This document shows, in pieces, positions 24,216 through 33,281 of a stretch of 64,000 nucleotides of DNA; within the stretch, counting starts at the first letter, position 1; every line of letters begins with the position of its first letter. The notes beneath the pieces were generated by a model. The model was given only the letters and a program-made list of their open reading frames with translations, was not told the origin of the DNA and ran no database searches. The DNA lies in NCBI RefSeq assembly GCF_018614615.1, contig NZ_JAGGOK010000041.1:168211-232210 (forward strand), given 5' to 3'. Position numbers and translations under genes: made by a program. The DNA comes from Streptomyces sp. ISL-100. GTDB taxonomy: Bacteria > Actinomycetota > Actinomycetes > Streptomycetales > Streptomycetaceae.

Positions 24216-27200
24216 AGACTCCTCAGCCCGCCCCGGAGCTCGCGCCCGTGCGCGTACGCCTTCTCGTACGTCCCCGGCGGCAGGCCCGCGCCGGCCCGGT
24301 CGCGGACGCGCGCCACATCCGGGTCCAGAGCGAGCGCCGCCCCGCGCAGCCCCTGCGCCGCGCCGAGCAGCCCGGCGGCCTCTTCGGCGGCGGCCAGGGA
24401 TGCCATCGCCTCGGCCACCTCCGCCAGGTCGAGCCGCGAACCCGGCTGCTCCAGCGCCAGCTCCCGCGCCTGCCCGAACCAGTCCGCGGCCTCGTCGACG
24501 CGGCCCTCCGCCCCGGCGGTGCGGCCGAGGCCGACAAAGATCCGCAGGGTCTCGCCCACGCTGAACCACGTCGCGGCGACAAGCGCCAGCGCCGCCTCGT
24601 AGTGCTCACGCGCCCCCGCAGTGTCACCGGCCAGCCGGGCCGCGTCGCCCAGCCCCCGCACGGCTCCCGCGGCCTTGTCCGGGACGCCGACGCTGCGGGC
24701 CAGTTCCGCCGCGCGCGTGTACAGCCCGACCGCATCGTCCGGCCGGCCCGTGTGCAGCAGGACCGCCGCCCGGCGCACCAGCAGATCGGCCGTCTCCTCC
24801 GGCGCTTCCAGCTCCTGGACGAGCGCGAGCGCCTCGTCGAGCAGCACCAGCGCCCGCCCGGCGCCGCCACGCCAGTGCGCGAACATCGCCAGCGGATCAA
24901 GGGAGTTGGCCATGCCCCAGCGGTCTCCGGCCGCCCGGAAGCCCTCCAGCGCCGCACCGAACGCGGCTTCGGACGCCGCGGGCCGCCCGGCGAGCATTTC
25001 CTGGAAGCCGTGCCCCATGTCGAGCACGGCCCCGGCCCACAGACCGTCGCCCAGCCGCCCGCGAGCCCACTCGATGTCGCTGCTGCGCGGACCGCTCACC
25101 AGGGACCACAGCACGAGCGTGAACGGCAGCCGCAGCGGCTCAGCCAGGCCGGTCATCAGCGCGTCGGCGCGCTCGATCAGCCCGTCGTCCCCAGGATCAC
25201 CGCGCCCCGCGACGGCGTTGAACACGCACAGGACGTACTCCTCGACGAGCCCCTCGGGCGGCTCCGCCCCCACCGCCGCCAGCAGTTCGGCGGCGACCGG
25301 CACCAGCTCACCCTGTCGGCCGCGCAGGCGCGCGTACCAGGAGATCGCGGCCAGCAGCCGCAAGCGCAGCCGTAGCCGCAGCCGCAGCGCAGCGGCCGTA
25401 TCGCCGTGGCGCGGGAGCGGCCGCAGCGCCGCGAGGAGGTTGGCATGGTCGGCGTCCAGCCGTTCCAGCCACTCGAGTTGCGCGCCGCCGCGCATGAACG
25501 GCTCGGCGGTCTCGGCCAGCTCCAGGAAGTAAGCCGCGTGCGCCGCCCGAAGCGCGCTTTCCTGCCCGGGCTCCCCGGCGAGGCGCTCCGCGCAGAACAC
25601 CCGGATGGTCTCCAGCATCCGGTACCGCCCGCCCGCCACCTCCACGAACGACTTCTCGGCGAGCGAGGCCAGCACGTCCTCGGCCCCCGGAACATCACAG
25701 ACCCGCTCGACCGCGTCGAGCGTCGCGCCCCCGGCGAACACGGTCAGCCGCCGGGCCAGCAGCCGTTCCTCGTCGTCGAGCAGCTCCCAGCTCCACTCCA
25801 CGACCGCGCGCAGTGTCCGGTGCCGCGGCGCCTTCGTGCGGTCGCCGCCGCGCGACAACAGCCGGAAGCGGTCGTCGAGGCGGGCCGCGATCTCGTCGAG
25901 CGTGAGCGTCCGCAGCCGGGCCGCCGCCAGCTCGATCGCGAGCGGCAGCCCGTCCAGCGCGGCGCAGATGCGCTCCACGCGCGCGTGGGCGTCGTTTTCC
26001 GGGGTTTCCGCCCCGAATCCGGGGCGTACGCCAAGCGGCGGCAAGACCGCGTTGACCGCTGCCGCCCGGTCGGCGAACAGTGCGACGGCCGCCGACAGCG
26101 CGAGCGGCGGCAGCGGGCACACCACCTCACCGGTGATCCCCAGGGCCTCCCGCCCCGTCGCCAGAACGCGCACACGGGGGCACGCCCCGAGGACCAGACC
26201 GGCGAGCCGCGCCGCGCCCTCGACCACGTGCTCACAGTTGTCCAGCAGAAGCAGCAGCTCCCGCCCTTCGAGCGCGGCCAGCAACCGCTGTGCGGCATCA
26301 CCTGCGGCCGTTCCCTGGAAGCCGCTTTCGCGCACCCCGAGAGCGGTCAGTACGGCGTACGGCAACTGCGCCTCATCGGAGAGCGGCGCCAGTTCGACGT
26401 AACAGACCGTCCCCGCCCACCGCCCGGCCGCCTCCACCGCCAGACGGGTCTTGCCCGCCCCGCCGGGCCCGGTCAGCGTCACCAGCCGCTCCGCGCCGAG
26501 CAGCCGGCCGATCCGCTCCAGCTCCTCGCCGCGCCCCACAAAGCTCGTCAGCTGCGACGGCACCCCGCGCGGGGCGGCGGCCCGCTCGGCGGACTGTCCC
26601 CGCAGCAGCTCCAGATGGAGTGCGGCCAGCTCGGCGGAGGGATCGGCGCCGAGCTCGTCGGCCAGCCTGCGCCGGGCCTGCTCGTACACGGCCAGCGCCT
26701 CGGCTGGGCGCCCGCCCGCGTGCAGTGCCCGCATCAGCTGCCCGTACAGCCGCTCCCTCAATGGATGTACGGCGATGAGCTCCCGCAGCTCAGGCACCAG
26801 CTCGGGGCCCCCGCCGAGCGCGAGGTTCGCGTCGACGCGGTCCTGGAGCGCGGCCAGCCGCAGCTCGTCCAGCCCGGCCGCCCGCGCCTCGGCGAACGGC
26901 ACCCCCGTCAGGTCCGCGAGCGCCGCCCCGCGCCACAGCCCGAGCGCCTCCCGCAGCAGTTCGGCCGCCCGCGAAGGATCTCCCTCGGCCAGCGCCCGGT
27001 GTCCCGCGCGGGACAGCCGCTCGAAGCGGTGCGCGTCCACGTCGTCCGGGTCCGCGACGAGCCGGTAGCCGGCCGGCAGCGACTCGATGGTTACGCCGAG
27101 ACGCCTGCGCAGCCGGGACACCTGGGACTGGAGCGCGTTGGCGGCCCCGGCCGGCGGCTCGTCGCCGTACAGCCCGTCGGTCAGCTGCTCCGTGCCCACG

Positions 27201-27319
27201 GCCCGGCCCGCCTCCAGCACCAGCAGCGTGAGGAGCGCGCGCGGGCGGGGACCGCCCGGATCGAGCGCGTCACCGTCGGCGGAACGGATGTCGAGAGGAC
27301 CCAGGATGGCGAAGCGCAC
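24191..27319 (-). CDS. Large SARP/AfsR-type regulator (BTAD plus NB-ARC-like ATPase plus TPR)
   Basis: 1,042-residue transcriptional regulator from the GTG at 27319 (VRFAILGPLDI). Parts in order: an OmpR-type winged HTH (residues about 15-90), a bacterial transcriptional activation domain (about 95-240), an NB-ARC-like ATPase with Walker A GPGGAGKTRLAVEAA and Walker B LLLLLDNCEH, and a long TPR-like alpha-helical C-terminus. Such proteins switch on secondary metabolite genes. No biosynthetic cluster is visible next to it except the FAD monooxygenase. A run of Leu-Arg repeats (LRLRLRLRLR, about residue 640) comes from a hexamer repeat at 25359-25392. Probably lineage-specific. Confidence 0.92.
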   Translation of the reverse strand: MRFAILGPLDIRSADGDALDPGGPRPRALLTLLVLEAGRAVGTEQLTDGLYGDEPPAGAANALQSQVSRLRRRLGVTIESLPAGYRLVADPDDVDAHRFERLSRAGHRALAEGDPSRAAELLREALGLWRGAALADLTGVPFAEARAAGLDELRLAALQDRVDANLALGGGPELVPELRELIAVHPLRERLYGQLMRALHAGGRPAEALAVYEQARRRLADELGADPSAELAALHLELLRGQSAERAAAPRGVPSQLTSFVGRGEELERIGRLLGAERLVTLTGPGGAGKTRLAVEAAGRWAGTVCYVELAPLSDEAQLPYAVLTALGVRESGFQGTAAGDAAQRLLAALEGRELLLLLDNCEHVVEGAARLAGLVLGACPRVRVLATGREALGITGEVVCPLPPLALSAAVALFADRAAAVNAVLPPLGVRPGFGAETPENDAHARVERICAALDGLPLAIELAAARLRTLTLDEIAARLDDRFRLLSRGGDRTKAPRHRTLRAVVEWSWELLDDEERLLARRLTVFAGGATLDAVERVCDVPGAEDVLASLAEKSFVEVAGGRYRMLETIRVFCAERLAGEPGQESALRAAHAAYFLELAETAEPFMRGGAQLEWLERLDADHANLLAALRPLPRHGDTAAALRLRLRLRLRLLAAISWYARLRGRQGELVPVAAELLAAVGAEPPEGLVEEYVLCVFNAVAGRGDPGDDGLIERADALMTGLAEPLRLPFTLVLWSLVSGPRSSDIEWARGRLGDGLWAGAVLDMGHGFQEMLAGRPAASEAAFGAALEGFRAAGDRWGMANSLDPLAMFAHWRGGAGRALVLLDEALALVQELEAPEETADLLVRRAAVLLHTGRPDDAVGLYTRAAELARSVGVPDKAAGAVRGLGDAARLAGDTAGAREHYEAALALVAATWFSVGETLRIFVGLGRTAGAEGRVDEAADWFGQARELALEQPGSRLDLAEVAEAMASLAAAEEAAGLLGAAQGLRGAALALDPDVARVRDRAGAGLPPGTYEKAYAHGRELRGGLRSLSPTRPSP

Positions 27320-27380
27320 GCGCCGATTCTGGCAGGTCACAGGGGTTTTGACAGGCTCCGGACATGAATTCGGACATAAA

Positions 27381-27415
27381 AAGAACCGGTCCACCGCGAG
27401 GGTGGACCGGTTCTT
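27381..27415 (-). terminator. 15-bp perfect terminator hairpin after rpmB
   Basis: AAGAACCGGTCCACC and GGTGGACCGGTTCTT pair perfectly around GCGAG. T-rich DNA follows on the minus strand (TTTTTATG). It lies between rpmB and the upstream end of the SARP gene on the same strand. Confidence 0.88.
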
Positions 27416-27449
27416 AAGCAACCAGCTAGGTGGCCGCGCTTGGCATACG

Positions 27450-27635
27450 TCAGCGCGAGACCTTGCCGGCCTTGATGCACGAGGTGCAGACGTTGAGCCG
27501 CTTCGGCGTCCGACCGACCACTGCACGCACGCGCTGGATGTTGGGATTCCAGCGACGAGACGTACGGCGGTGCGAGTGCGAAATGTTGTTGCCGAAGCCC
27601 GGCCCCTTGCCGCAGACGTCGCAGTTGGCAGCCAC
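27450..27635 (-). CDS. rpmB: 50S ribosomal protein L28 (zinc-binding form)
   Basis: 61-residue bL28. Both CxxC pairs (CDVC near the N-terminus and CTSC near the C-terminus) are present, so this is the zinc-containing version. Streptomyces often carries a second, cysteine-free L28 elsewhere that is used when zinc is scarce. The GTG at 27635 follows GGAG. Upstream lie a perfect palindrome and a candidate promoter. Confidence 0.97.
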   Translation of the reverse strand: MAANCDVCGKGPGFGNNISHSHRRTSRRWNPNIQRVRAVVGRTPKRLNVCTSCIKAGKVSR

Positions 27636-27670
27636 GGGTCACTCCAAAGACTTCAGATGCACTTACAGTG

Positions 27671-27690
27671 GATCCCGGCATGCCGGGATC
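27671..27690. promoter_or_regulatory. 20-bp perfect palindrome in the rpmB leader
   Basis: GATCCCGGCATGCCGGGATC at 36-55 bp upstream of the rpmB start. It could be an operator or an mRNA hairpin. It does not resemble the known Streptomyces Zur box. Confidence 0.55.
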
Positions 27691-27742
27691 GAAGAATCGA
27701 GTGGCGTAGCCGGGGGAATGTCCCGATTTTCATCGGGCAACC

Positions 27743-27766
27743 GGAGCAGCATACATCGGCTGCTCC
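27743..27766 (-). promoter_or_regulatory. Inverted repeat over candidate rpmB promoter
   Basis: GGAGCAGC/GCTGCTCC (8 bp each, 8-nt spacer) overlaps a TATGCT -10-like hexamer on the minus strand. A regulator bound here would block rpmB transcription. Inference from position only. Confidence 0.4.
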
Positions 27767-27891
27767 CGTAGAACGAAACTACCATGGCTCCCGAGGGCCC
27801 TCGCCCCGTCCCCCAGCGTCCGCCCCCGCCTCCTGTGCGGCGCATCGCGCGACTACCCTGCGGTTCAACCCGCTCTCAAGGAGGACGCCAG

Positions 27892-29532
27892 GTGCCGCAG
27901 ACCCTCGACGCCGTCGCGGTACGCACCTGGTGCTCGCTGGCCCTGGAGGCCCTGGGCAGAGCCCGCGAGGAAATCGACGCGATCAATGTCTATCCGGTCG
28001 CGGACGGGGACACCGGTACCAACCTCTACCTGACCGTGGAATCGGCCGTTCAGGCCGTGGAAGCGGTGTTCACCGCTCACGAGACCGTTACTGGCGCCGA
28101 CCCTGCGCAGGCCTCGGCACCCGCTCTCGCGGACGCTGTACGGGCGATGGCGCACGGCGCCCTCATCGGCGCCCGGGGCAACTCGGGGACCATCCTGGCG
28201 CAGCTGCTCCGCGGCATGGCGCAGGTCCTTTCCGACCGCGCCACCGACGCCGAGGGACTGCGGCGGGCGCTGCGCAGGGCGAGTGAATCGGCGTACCAGG
28301 CGGTCGCGCACCCCGTCGAGGGCACGGTCCTCACCGTCGCCACGGCGGCGGCAGACGCCGCCGAGAGCGCGGGCGGCGACGACACCACCGGCGTGGCGCG
28401 TGCGGCGTACGAAGGGGCGCGCGCCGCACTCGACGAGACCCCCCGGCAGCTGGCGGTGCTCGGCCGCGCGGGCGTCGTCGACGCGGGCGGGCGGGGCCTG
28501 GTGGCCGTGCTTGGCGCGCTGGTCGAAGCGGTCTCGGGTGAGGCCGTCGCCGTACTCAAGAGGGAAGCACCGGCGGCGCCGCTGTCCATGGCCGACGACT
28601 GCCCGGCGGACGCGGCACAGGAGGGCGGTCCCGCCTTCGAGGTGATCTACCTGCTTGAGGCGGACGACGCGGCGGTGAGCCGGCTGCGTACCCGGCTCGA
28701 CGGGCTCGGTGACTCGCTTGTCGTCGTCGGGGGCGACGGCCTGTGGAACGTCCATGTGCACGTGGACGACGCGGGCGCGGCGGTGGAGGCGGGCGTCGAG
28801 GCCGGCCGGCCGTACCGGATCCGCATCACGCACTTCGCCGCCGACCGGGTCGCGCCGCCCCGGGAACGGGCCCAGCGGGCGGTCGTCGCCGTCGTACCCG
28901 GCGAGGGCCTGGCGGGGCTGTGCGCCGAGGCGGGCGCGACCACTGTGCTCGCGCGCCCGGGGGAGCCGCCCGCGAGCGGGGAGCTGGCGGAGGCGATCCG
29001 GCGCGCCCACGCGCGCGAGGTCGTCCTGCTGCCGAACGACGCCGACCTGCGGCACACCGCCGCCGCGGCGGCGGAACAGGTCCGCGCCGAAGGGGTACGG
29101 GTCGCCCTCATCCCCACCCGCGCGGCGGTCCAGGGCATCGCGGCCCTCGCCGTCCACGAACCGGACCGCCGCTTCGACGAGGACGTCGTGGCGATGACCT
29201 CGGCGGCGGGCGCCACGCGGTACGGCGAACTGACCGTCGCGGAGCGGCAGTCCTGGACGATGGCCGGCATCTGCCAGGCCGGTGACGTGCTCGGCCTGAT
29301 CGACGGCGACGTGGTCGTGATCGGGTCCGACCTGACAGCGGCGGCCCGCACGGTCCTGGACCGGATGCTGGCGGCGGGCGGCGAAATGGTCACGCTGGTG
29401 CTGGGCGAGGACGCCCCGGCGGGCCTGGCGGAGTACCTGGAGGCGCATGTCCGGGAGTCCCACCTGGCGGTGGACACGGTGACGTACGACGGCGGCCGCC
29501 AGTCGTCCCCACTGCTGATCGGCGTGGAATGA
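27892..29532 (+). CDS. DAK2/DhaL-domain protein (FakA/YloV-like)
   Basis: 546-residue protein with an N-terminal DhaL (Dak2) phosphotransfer domain: INVYPVADGDTGTNLYLT holds the Mg-binding Asps, and GARGNSGTILAQ follows. A C-terminal FakA-like domain ends it. Homologues with a FakB partner phosphorylate fatty acids. In actinobacteria the substrate is unproven and no DegV/FakB gene is adjacent. The GTG at 27892 follows AAGGAGG. The next gene is recG, as in many Gram-positive genomes. A 48-bp palindrome starts 3 nt after the stop. Confidence 0.9.
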   Translation: MPQTLDAVAVRTWCSLALEALGRAREEIDAINVYPVADGDTGTNLYLTVESAVQAVEAVFTAHETVTGADPAQASAPALADAVRAMAHGALIGARGNSGTILAQLLRGMAQVLSDRATDAEGLRRALRRASESAYQAVAHPVEGTVLTVATAAADAAESAGGDDTTGVARAAYEGARAALDETPRQLAVLGRAGVVDAGGRGLVAVLGALVEAVSGEAVAVLKREAPAAPLSMADDCPADAAQEGGPAFEVIYLLEADDAAVSRLRTRLDGLGDSLVVVGGDGLWNVHVHVDDAGAAVEAGVEAGRPYRIRITHFAADRVAPPRERAQRAVVAVVPGEGLAGLCAEAGATTVLARPGEPPASGELAEAIRRAHAREVVLLPNDADLRHTAAAAAEQVRAEGVRVALIPTRAAVQGIAALAVHEPDRRFDEDVVAMTSAAGATRYGELTVAERQSWTMAGICQAGDVLGLIDGDVVVIGSDLTAAARTVLDRMLAAGGEMVTLVLGEDAPAGLAEYLEAHVRESHLAVDTVTYDGGRQSSPLLIGVE

Positions 29533-29534
29533 GA

Positions 29535-29582
29535 GCGCCCGGGAACGGGGCCCGCGGTACCGCGGGCCCCGTTCCCGGGCGC
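29535..29582. terminator. 48-bp loopless perfect palindrome after the DAK gene
   Basis: Two 24-nt arms (29535-29558 and 29559-29582) are exact reverse complements with no spacer; the centre reads GCGGTACCGC. It lies 3 nt after the stop codon and about 210 bp before recG, so a terminator is the simplest reading. Confidence 0.8.
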
Positions 29583-29795
29583 TTCGGGCACACCTGTCGA
29601 CCCAAGTGGTGTGGTGTGCAGTGACTCCGCCTGTGCGTGAACGCGGTGGCTTCTAACTCGCCCGCCGAGGCGGACTCATGACGGACAAGCCCTGCCCGAT
29701 GCCGAAGAGCATGCCGCGAATGTAGCGCCTTGCTGACGCCTGTGCTCCCGGATTCCGGGATCGGGCGGCCGCAACTGTCAGAGCCATAGTGTCCA

Positions 29796-32006
29796 ATGGA
29801 TTCCGTGCCCGCGCTCGACGAACCACTCAAGAAGACGCTCGGCGGCACCACCGCGAAGGTGATGGCCGAGCATCTCGACCTGCACACGGTCGGTGACCTG
29901 CTGCACCACTACCCCCGGCGGTACGCCGAACGCGGTGAGCTGACCCAGCTCGCCGACCTCCCGCTCGACGAGCACGCCACTGTCGTGGCGCAGGTCGCCG
30001 ACGCCCGCGTCCTGCGGTTCGCCAACGGCAAGGGCCAGCGCCTGGAGGTGACCCTCACCGACGGCAGCGGACGGCTCCAGCTGGTCTTCTTCGGCAAGTC
30101 GATCTACCACCACCAGAAGGAGCTGCTGCCGGGCCGCCGCGGCATGTTCTCCGGCAAGGTCGGCATGTTCCGCAACATCCGCCAGCTCTCCCACCCGGCG
30201 TACGAAATGCTCGGCAAGGACAGCGACGCCGACGCCGTCGAGGCCTGGGCGAACCAGCTCATCCCGCTCTACCCGGCCTGCGCCCAGATGGAGAGCTGGA
30301 AGATCGCCAAGACGGTCGACGTCGTCCTGGCCTCGATGGAGGCCACCGGCTGGCAGGAGATCGCCGACCCCCTGCCGCCCGCCTTGCGCGAGGGCCGAGG
30401 TCTCACCGACCTGCCCGACGCGTTCCGCAAGGTCCACCGGCCGCGTACGAAGGCGGACATCGCCGAGGCGCGGGACCGCCTCAAGTGGGACGAGGCGTTC
30501 GTACTCCAAGTCGCGCTCGCCCGGCGCCGGTTCGCCGACACCCAGCTCCCGGCCGTCGCCCGCCGCCCCGCCCCCGGCGGCCTGCTGGACGCCTTCGACG
30601 CCAAGCTGCCCTTCACCCTCACCGACGGTCAGCAGAAGGTCTCCAAGGAGATCTTCGACGACCTGGCCACCGAGCACCCCATGCACCGCCTCCTCCAGGG
30701 GGAAGTGGGCAGCGGGAAGACCATGGTCGCGCTGCGGGCCATGCTCGCCGTTGTCGACGCGGGCGGCCAGGCCGCGATGCTCGCGCCCACCGAGGTGCTC
30801 GCCCAGCAGCACCACCGGTCGATCACCGAGATGATGGGCGAACTGGCCGAGGGCGGCATGCTCGGCGGCGCCGAGCAGGGCACCAAGGTCGTACTGCTCA
30901 CCGGTTCCATGGGCATGCCCGTCCGCCGCCGGGCCCTCCTCGACCTGGCCACGGGCGAGGCAGGCATCGTGATCGGTACGCACGCGCTAATCGAGGACAA
31001 AGTCCAGTTCCACGACCTCGGCCTCGTTGTCGTCGACGAACAGCACCGGTTCGGCGTCGAGCAGCGCGACGCCCTGCGCTCGAAGGGCAAGCAGCCCCCG
31101 CACCTGCTGGTGATGACGGCGACGCCCATCCCGCGCACGGTCGCGATGACCGTCTTCGGCGACCTGGAGACCTCGGTCCTCGACCAGCTCCCGGCCGGCC
31201 GCTCGCCCATCGCCACCCACGTCGTCCCGGCCAAGGACAAGCCGCACTTCCTCGCCCGCGCGTGGGAGCGCGTGCGCGAAGAAGTGGAGAACGGCCACCA
31301 GGCGTACGTCGTCTGCCCCCGCATCGGCGACGACGAGGACAACCCCAAGGGCGGCGCCAAGAAGAAGCAGGCCGAGGAGGATCCGGAGAAGCGGCCGCCG
31401 CTCGCCGTCCTGGAGATCGCCGAGCAGATCTCCGCCGGTCCCCTCAAGGGCCTGCGCGTCGAAGTCCTGCACGGGCGGATGCAGCCCGACGACAAGGACG
31501 ACGTGATGCGCTGCTTCTCCGCGGGCGAGGTCGACGTCCTCGTCGCCACCACCGTCATCGAGGTCGGCGTGAACGTCCCCAACGCCACCGCGATGGTGAT
31601 CATGGACGCCGACCGGTTCGGGGTCTCGCAGCTGCACCAGCTGCGCGGCCGGGTGGGCCGTGGCTCGGCGCCCGGGCTGTGTCTGCTGGTCAGCGAGATG
31701 CACGAGGCCAGCCCGGCCCGTGCCCGGCTGGCCGCCGTGGCCGCCACCCTGGACGGTTTCGAGCTCTCCCGCATCGACCTCGAACAGCGCCGCGAGGGCG
31801 ACGTACTCGGCCAGGCGCAGTCCGGCGTCCGGTCGTCGCTGCGGATGCTCGCTGTCATCGACGACGAGGAGGTCATCGTGGCGGCCCGTGAGGAGGCCGT
31901 CGCCGTCGTCACCGCCGACCCCGAACTCGAACGGCTCCCGGAGCTGCGCACCGCCCTCGACGCCCTGCTGGACAAGGAGAGGGAGCAGTACCTCGACAAG
32001 GGCTGA
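29796..32006 (+). CDS. recG: ATP-dependent DNA helicase RecG
   Basis: 736-residue RecG, which reverses stalled forks and migrates branched DNA. An N-terminal OB-fold wedge region precedes the motor. Helicase motifs: GEVGSGKTMVALRAM (I), VVDEQHRFGVEQR (II, DEQH), TATPIPRT (III), and QLRGRVGRG (VI). A Lys/Glu-rich insertion (about residues 515-535, GGAKKKQAEEDPEKRP) is typical of actinobacterial RecG. It is followed by rsmD and coaD on the same strand. Confidence 0.97.
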   Translation: MDSVPALDEPLKKTLGGTTAKVMAEHLDLHTVGDLLHHYPRRYAERGELTQLADLPLDEHATVVAQVADARVLRFANGKGQRLEVTLTDGSGRLQLVFFGKSIYHHQKELLPGRRGMFSGKVGMFRNIRQLSHPAYEMLGKDSDADAVEAWANQLIPLYPACAQMESWKIAKTVDVVLASMEATGWQEIADPLPPALREGRGLTDLPDAFRKVHRPRTKADIAEARDRLKWDEAFVLQVALARRRFADTQLPAVARRPAPGGLLDAFDAKLPFTLTDGQQKVSKEIFDDLATEHPMHRLLQGEVGSGKTMVALRAMLAVVDAGGQAAMLAPTEVLAQQHHRSITEMMGELAEGGMLGGAEQGTKVVLLTGSMGMPVRRRALLDLATGEAGIVIGTHALIEDKVQFHDLGLVVVDEQHRFGVEQRDALRSKGKQPPHLLVMTATPIPRTVAMTVFGDLETSVLDQLPAGRSPIATHVVPAKDKPHFLARAWERVREEVENGHQAYVVCPRIGDDEDNPKGGAKKKQAEEDPEKRPPLAVLEIAEQISAGPLKGLRVEVLHGRMQPDDKDDVMRCFSAGEVDVLVATTVIEVGVNVPNATAMVIMDADRFGVSQLHQLRGRVGRGSAPGLCLLVSEMHEASPARARLAAVAATLDGFELSRIDLEQRREGDVLGQAQSGVRSSLRMLAVIDDEEVIVAAREEAVAVVTADPELERLPELRTALDALLDKEREQYLDKG

Positions 32007-32081
32007 CAATGGGTGCAGCAGGATCCGTTCTGCTCAGTCGCTTCAGTCGCTTCGCACCTACGACCCTAGGACCCGACACCC

Positions 32082-32666
32082 ATGACCCGCGTGATCGCCG
32101 GCACGGCCGGCGGACGCCGCCTGGCCGTCCCGCCGGGCAACGGCACCCGCCCCACCTCCGACCGTGCGCGCGAGGGCATGTTCTCCACCTGGGAGTCGCT
32201 GCTCGGCACCCTCGAGGGCATCAGGATCGCCGACCTGTACGCCGGCTCGGGCGCCGTGGGCCTGGAGGCGCTGTCGCGCGGCGCCGTGCACGCCCTGCTG
32301 GTCGAGGCCGACAGCCGGGCCGTCCGCACCGTCCGGGACAACGTCCGCACCCTGGGCCTGCCCGGCGCCGAAGTCCGGACGGGCAAAGCGGAGCAGATCG
32401 TCACAGGTCCGGCGCCCGAGACGCCGTACGACGTGGTATTCCTCGACCCTCCGTACGCCGTCACCGATGACGATCTTCGCGAGATCCTCCTCACACTCCG
32501 CACCCAGGGCTGGCTTGCGGACGATGCCGTCGCCACCGTGGAGCGCAGCACAAGAGGTGGAGTATTCAACTGGCCCAAGGGATTTGAGCCATTGCGGGCC
32601 CGTCGCTACGGCGAGGGAACGCTTTGGTACGGTCGCGCCGCCTCTACGTGCGAAGACGCACGATGA
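32082..32666 (+). CDS. rsmD: 16S rRNA (guanine966-N2)-methyltransferase
   Basis: 194-residue RsmD. SAM motif I is IADLYAGSGAVGLEAL and the catalytic motif IV is FLDPPY. It opens with TRVIAGTAGGRRLAVPPG, which is characteristic of the family. It modifies G966 of 16S rRNA in the assembled small subunit. coaD starts 26 bp after it, as in most bacteria. Confidence 0.95.
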   Translation: MTRVIAGTAGGRRLAVPPGNGTRPTSDRAREGMFSTWESLLGTLEGIRIADLYAGSGAVGLEALSRGAVHALLVEADSRAVRTVRDNVRTLGLPGAEVRTGKAEQIVTGPAPETPYDVVFLDPPYAVTDDDLREILLTLRTQGWLADDAVATVERSTRGGVFNWPKGFEPLRARRYGEGTLWYGRAASTCEDAR

Positions 32667-32692
32667 CCGGACCGGAGAGCGAGGGACTACAG

Positions 32693-33172
32693 ATGCGCCG
32701 CGCAGTCTGTCCCGGGTCATTCGACCCGATCACCAATGGACATCTCGACATCATCGCCCGCGCCTCCAAGCTGTACGACGTCGTGCACGTCGCGGTGATG
32801 ATCAACCAGTCCAAGCAGGGACTGTTCACGGTCGAGGAGCGGATCGACCTGATCCGCGAGATCACCGCCGAGTTCGGCAACGTCGAGGTCGAGTCCTTCC
32901 ACGGGCTCCTCGTCGACTTCTGCAAGGAGCGCGACATCCCGGCCATCGTGAAGGGCCTGCGCGCGGTGAGCGACTTCGACTACGAGCTCCAGATGGCCCA
33001 GATGAACAACGGCCTCTCGGGCGTAGAAACGCTGTTCGTCCCCACCAACCCCACCTACAGCTTCCTCTCCTCCAGCCTGGTCAAGGAGGTCGCGGCCTGG
33101 GGCGGCGACGTCTCCCACCTGGTCCCCCCGAGGGTCCTCGGCGCGCTCACCGAGCGTCTCGCCAAGAAGTGA
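32693..33172 (+). CDS. coaD: Phosphopantetheine adenylyltransferase
   Basis: 159-residue CoaD, catalysing the penultimate step of coenzyme A synthesis. Nucleotidyltransferase motif SFDPITNGHLDII, then KGLRAVSDFDYELQMAQMN, and the C-terminal SSSLVKEVAAWGG. The ATG at 32693 follows GAGGG. An in-frame frame extension into rsmD was rejected on RBS and family length. Confidence 0.97.
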   Translation: MRRAVCPGSFDPITNGHLDIIARASKLYDVVHVAVMINQSKQGLFTVEERIDLIREITAEFGNVEVESFHGLLVDFCKERDIPAIVKGLRAVSDFDYELQMAQMNNGLSGVETLFVPTNPTYSFLSSSLVKEVAAWGGDVSHLVPPRVLGALTERLAKK

Positions 33173-33281
33173 CAAGAGAAGTGACAATCTGACGGAGCGC
33201 CACCAGCTGTCGGGCGGGGGCCGACTGCCCGTACAGTCGTCCCGTCCGTCTCCAGCCGGAAGAACAGGTGGCGAGCACACG

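Noticed and set aside
27671..27690. Zur box for zinc control of rpmB
   Set aside because: Sequence GATCCCGGCATGCCGGGATC lacks the AT-rich centre and flanks of known Streptomyces Zur sites.
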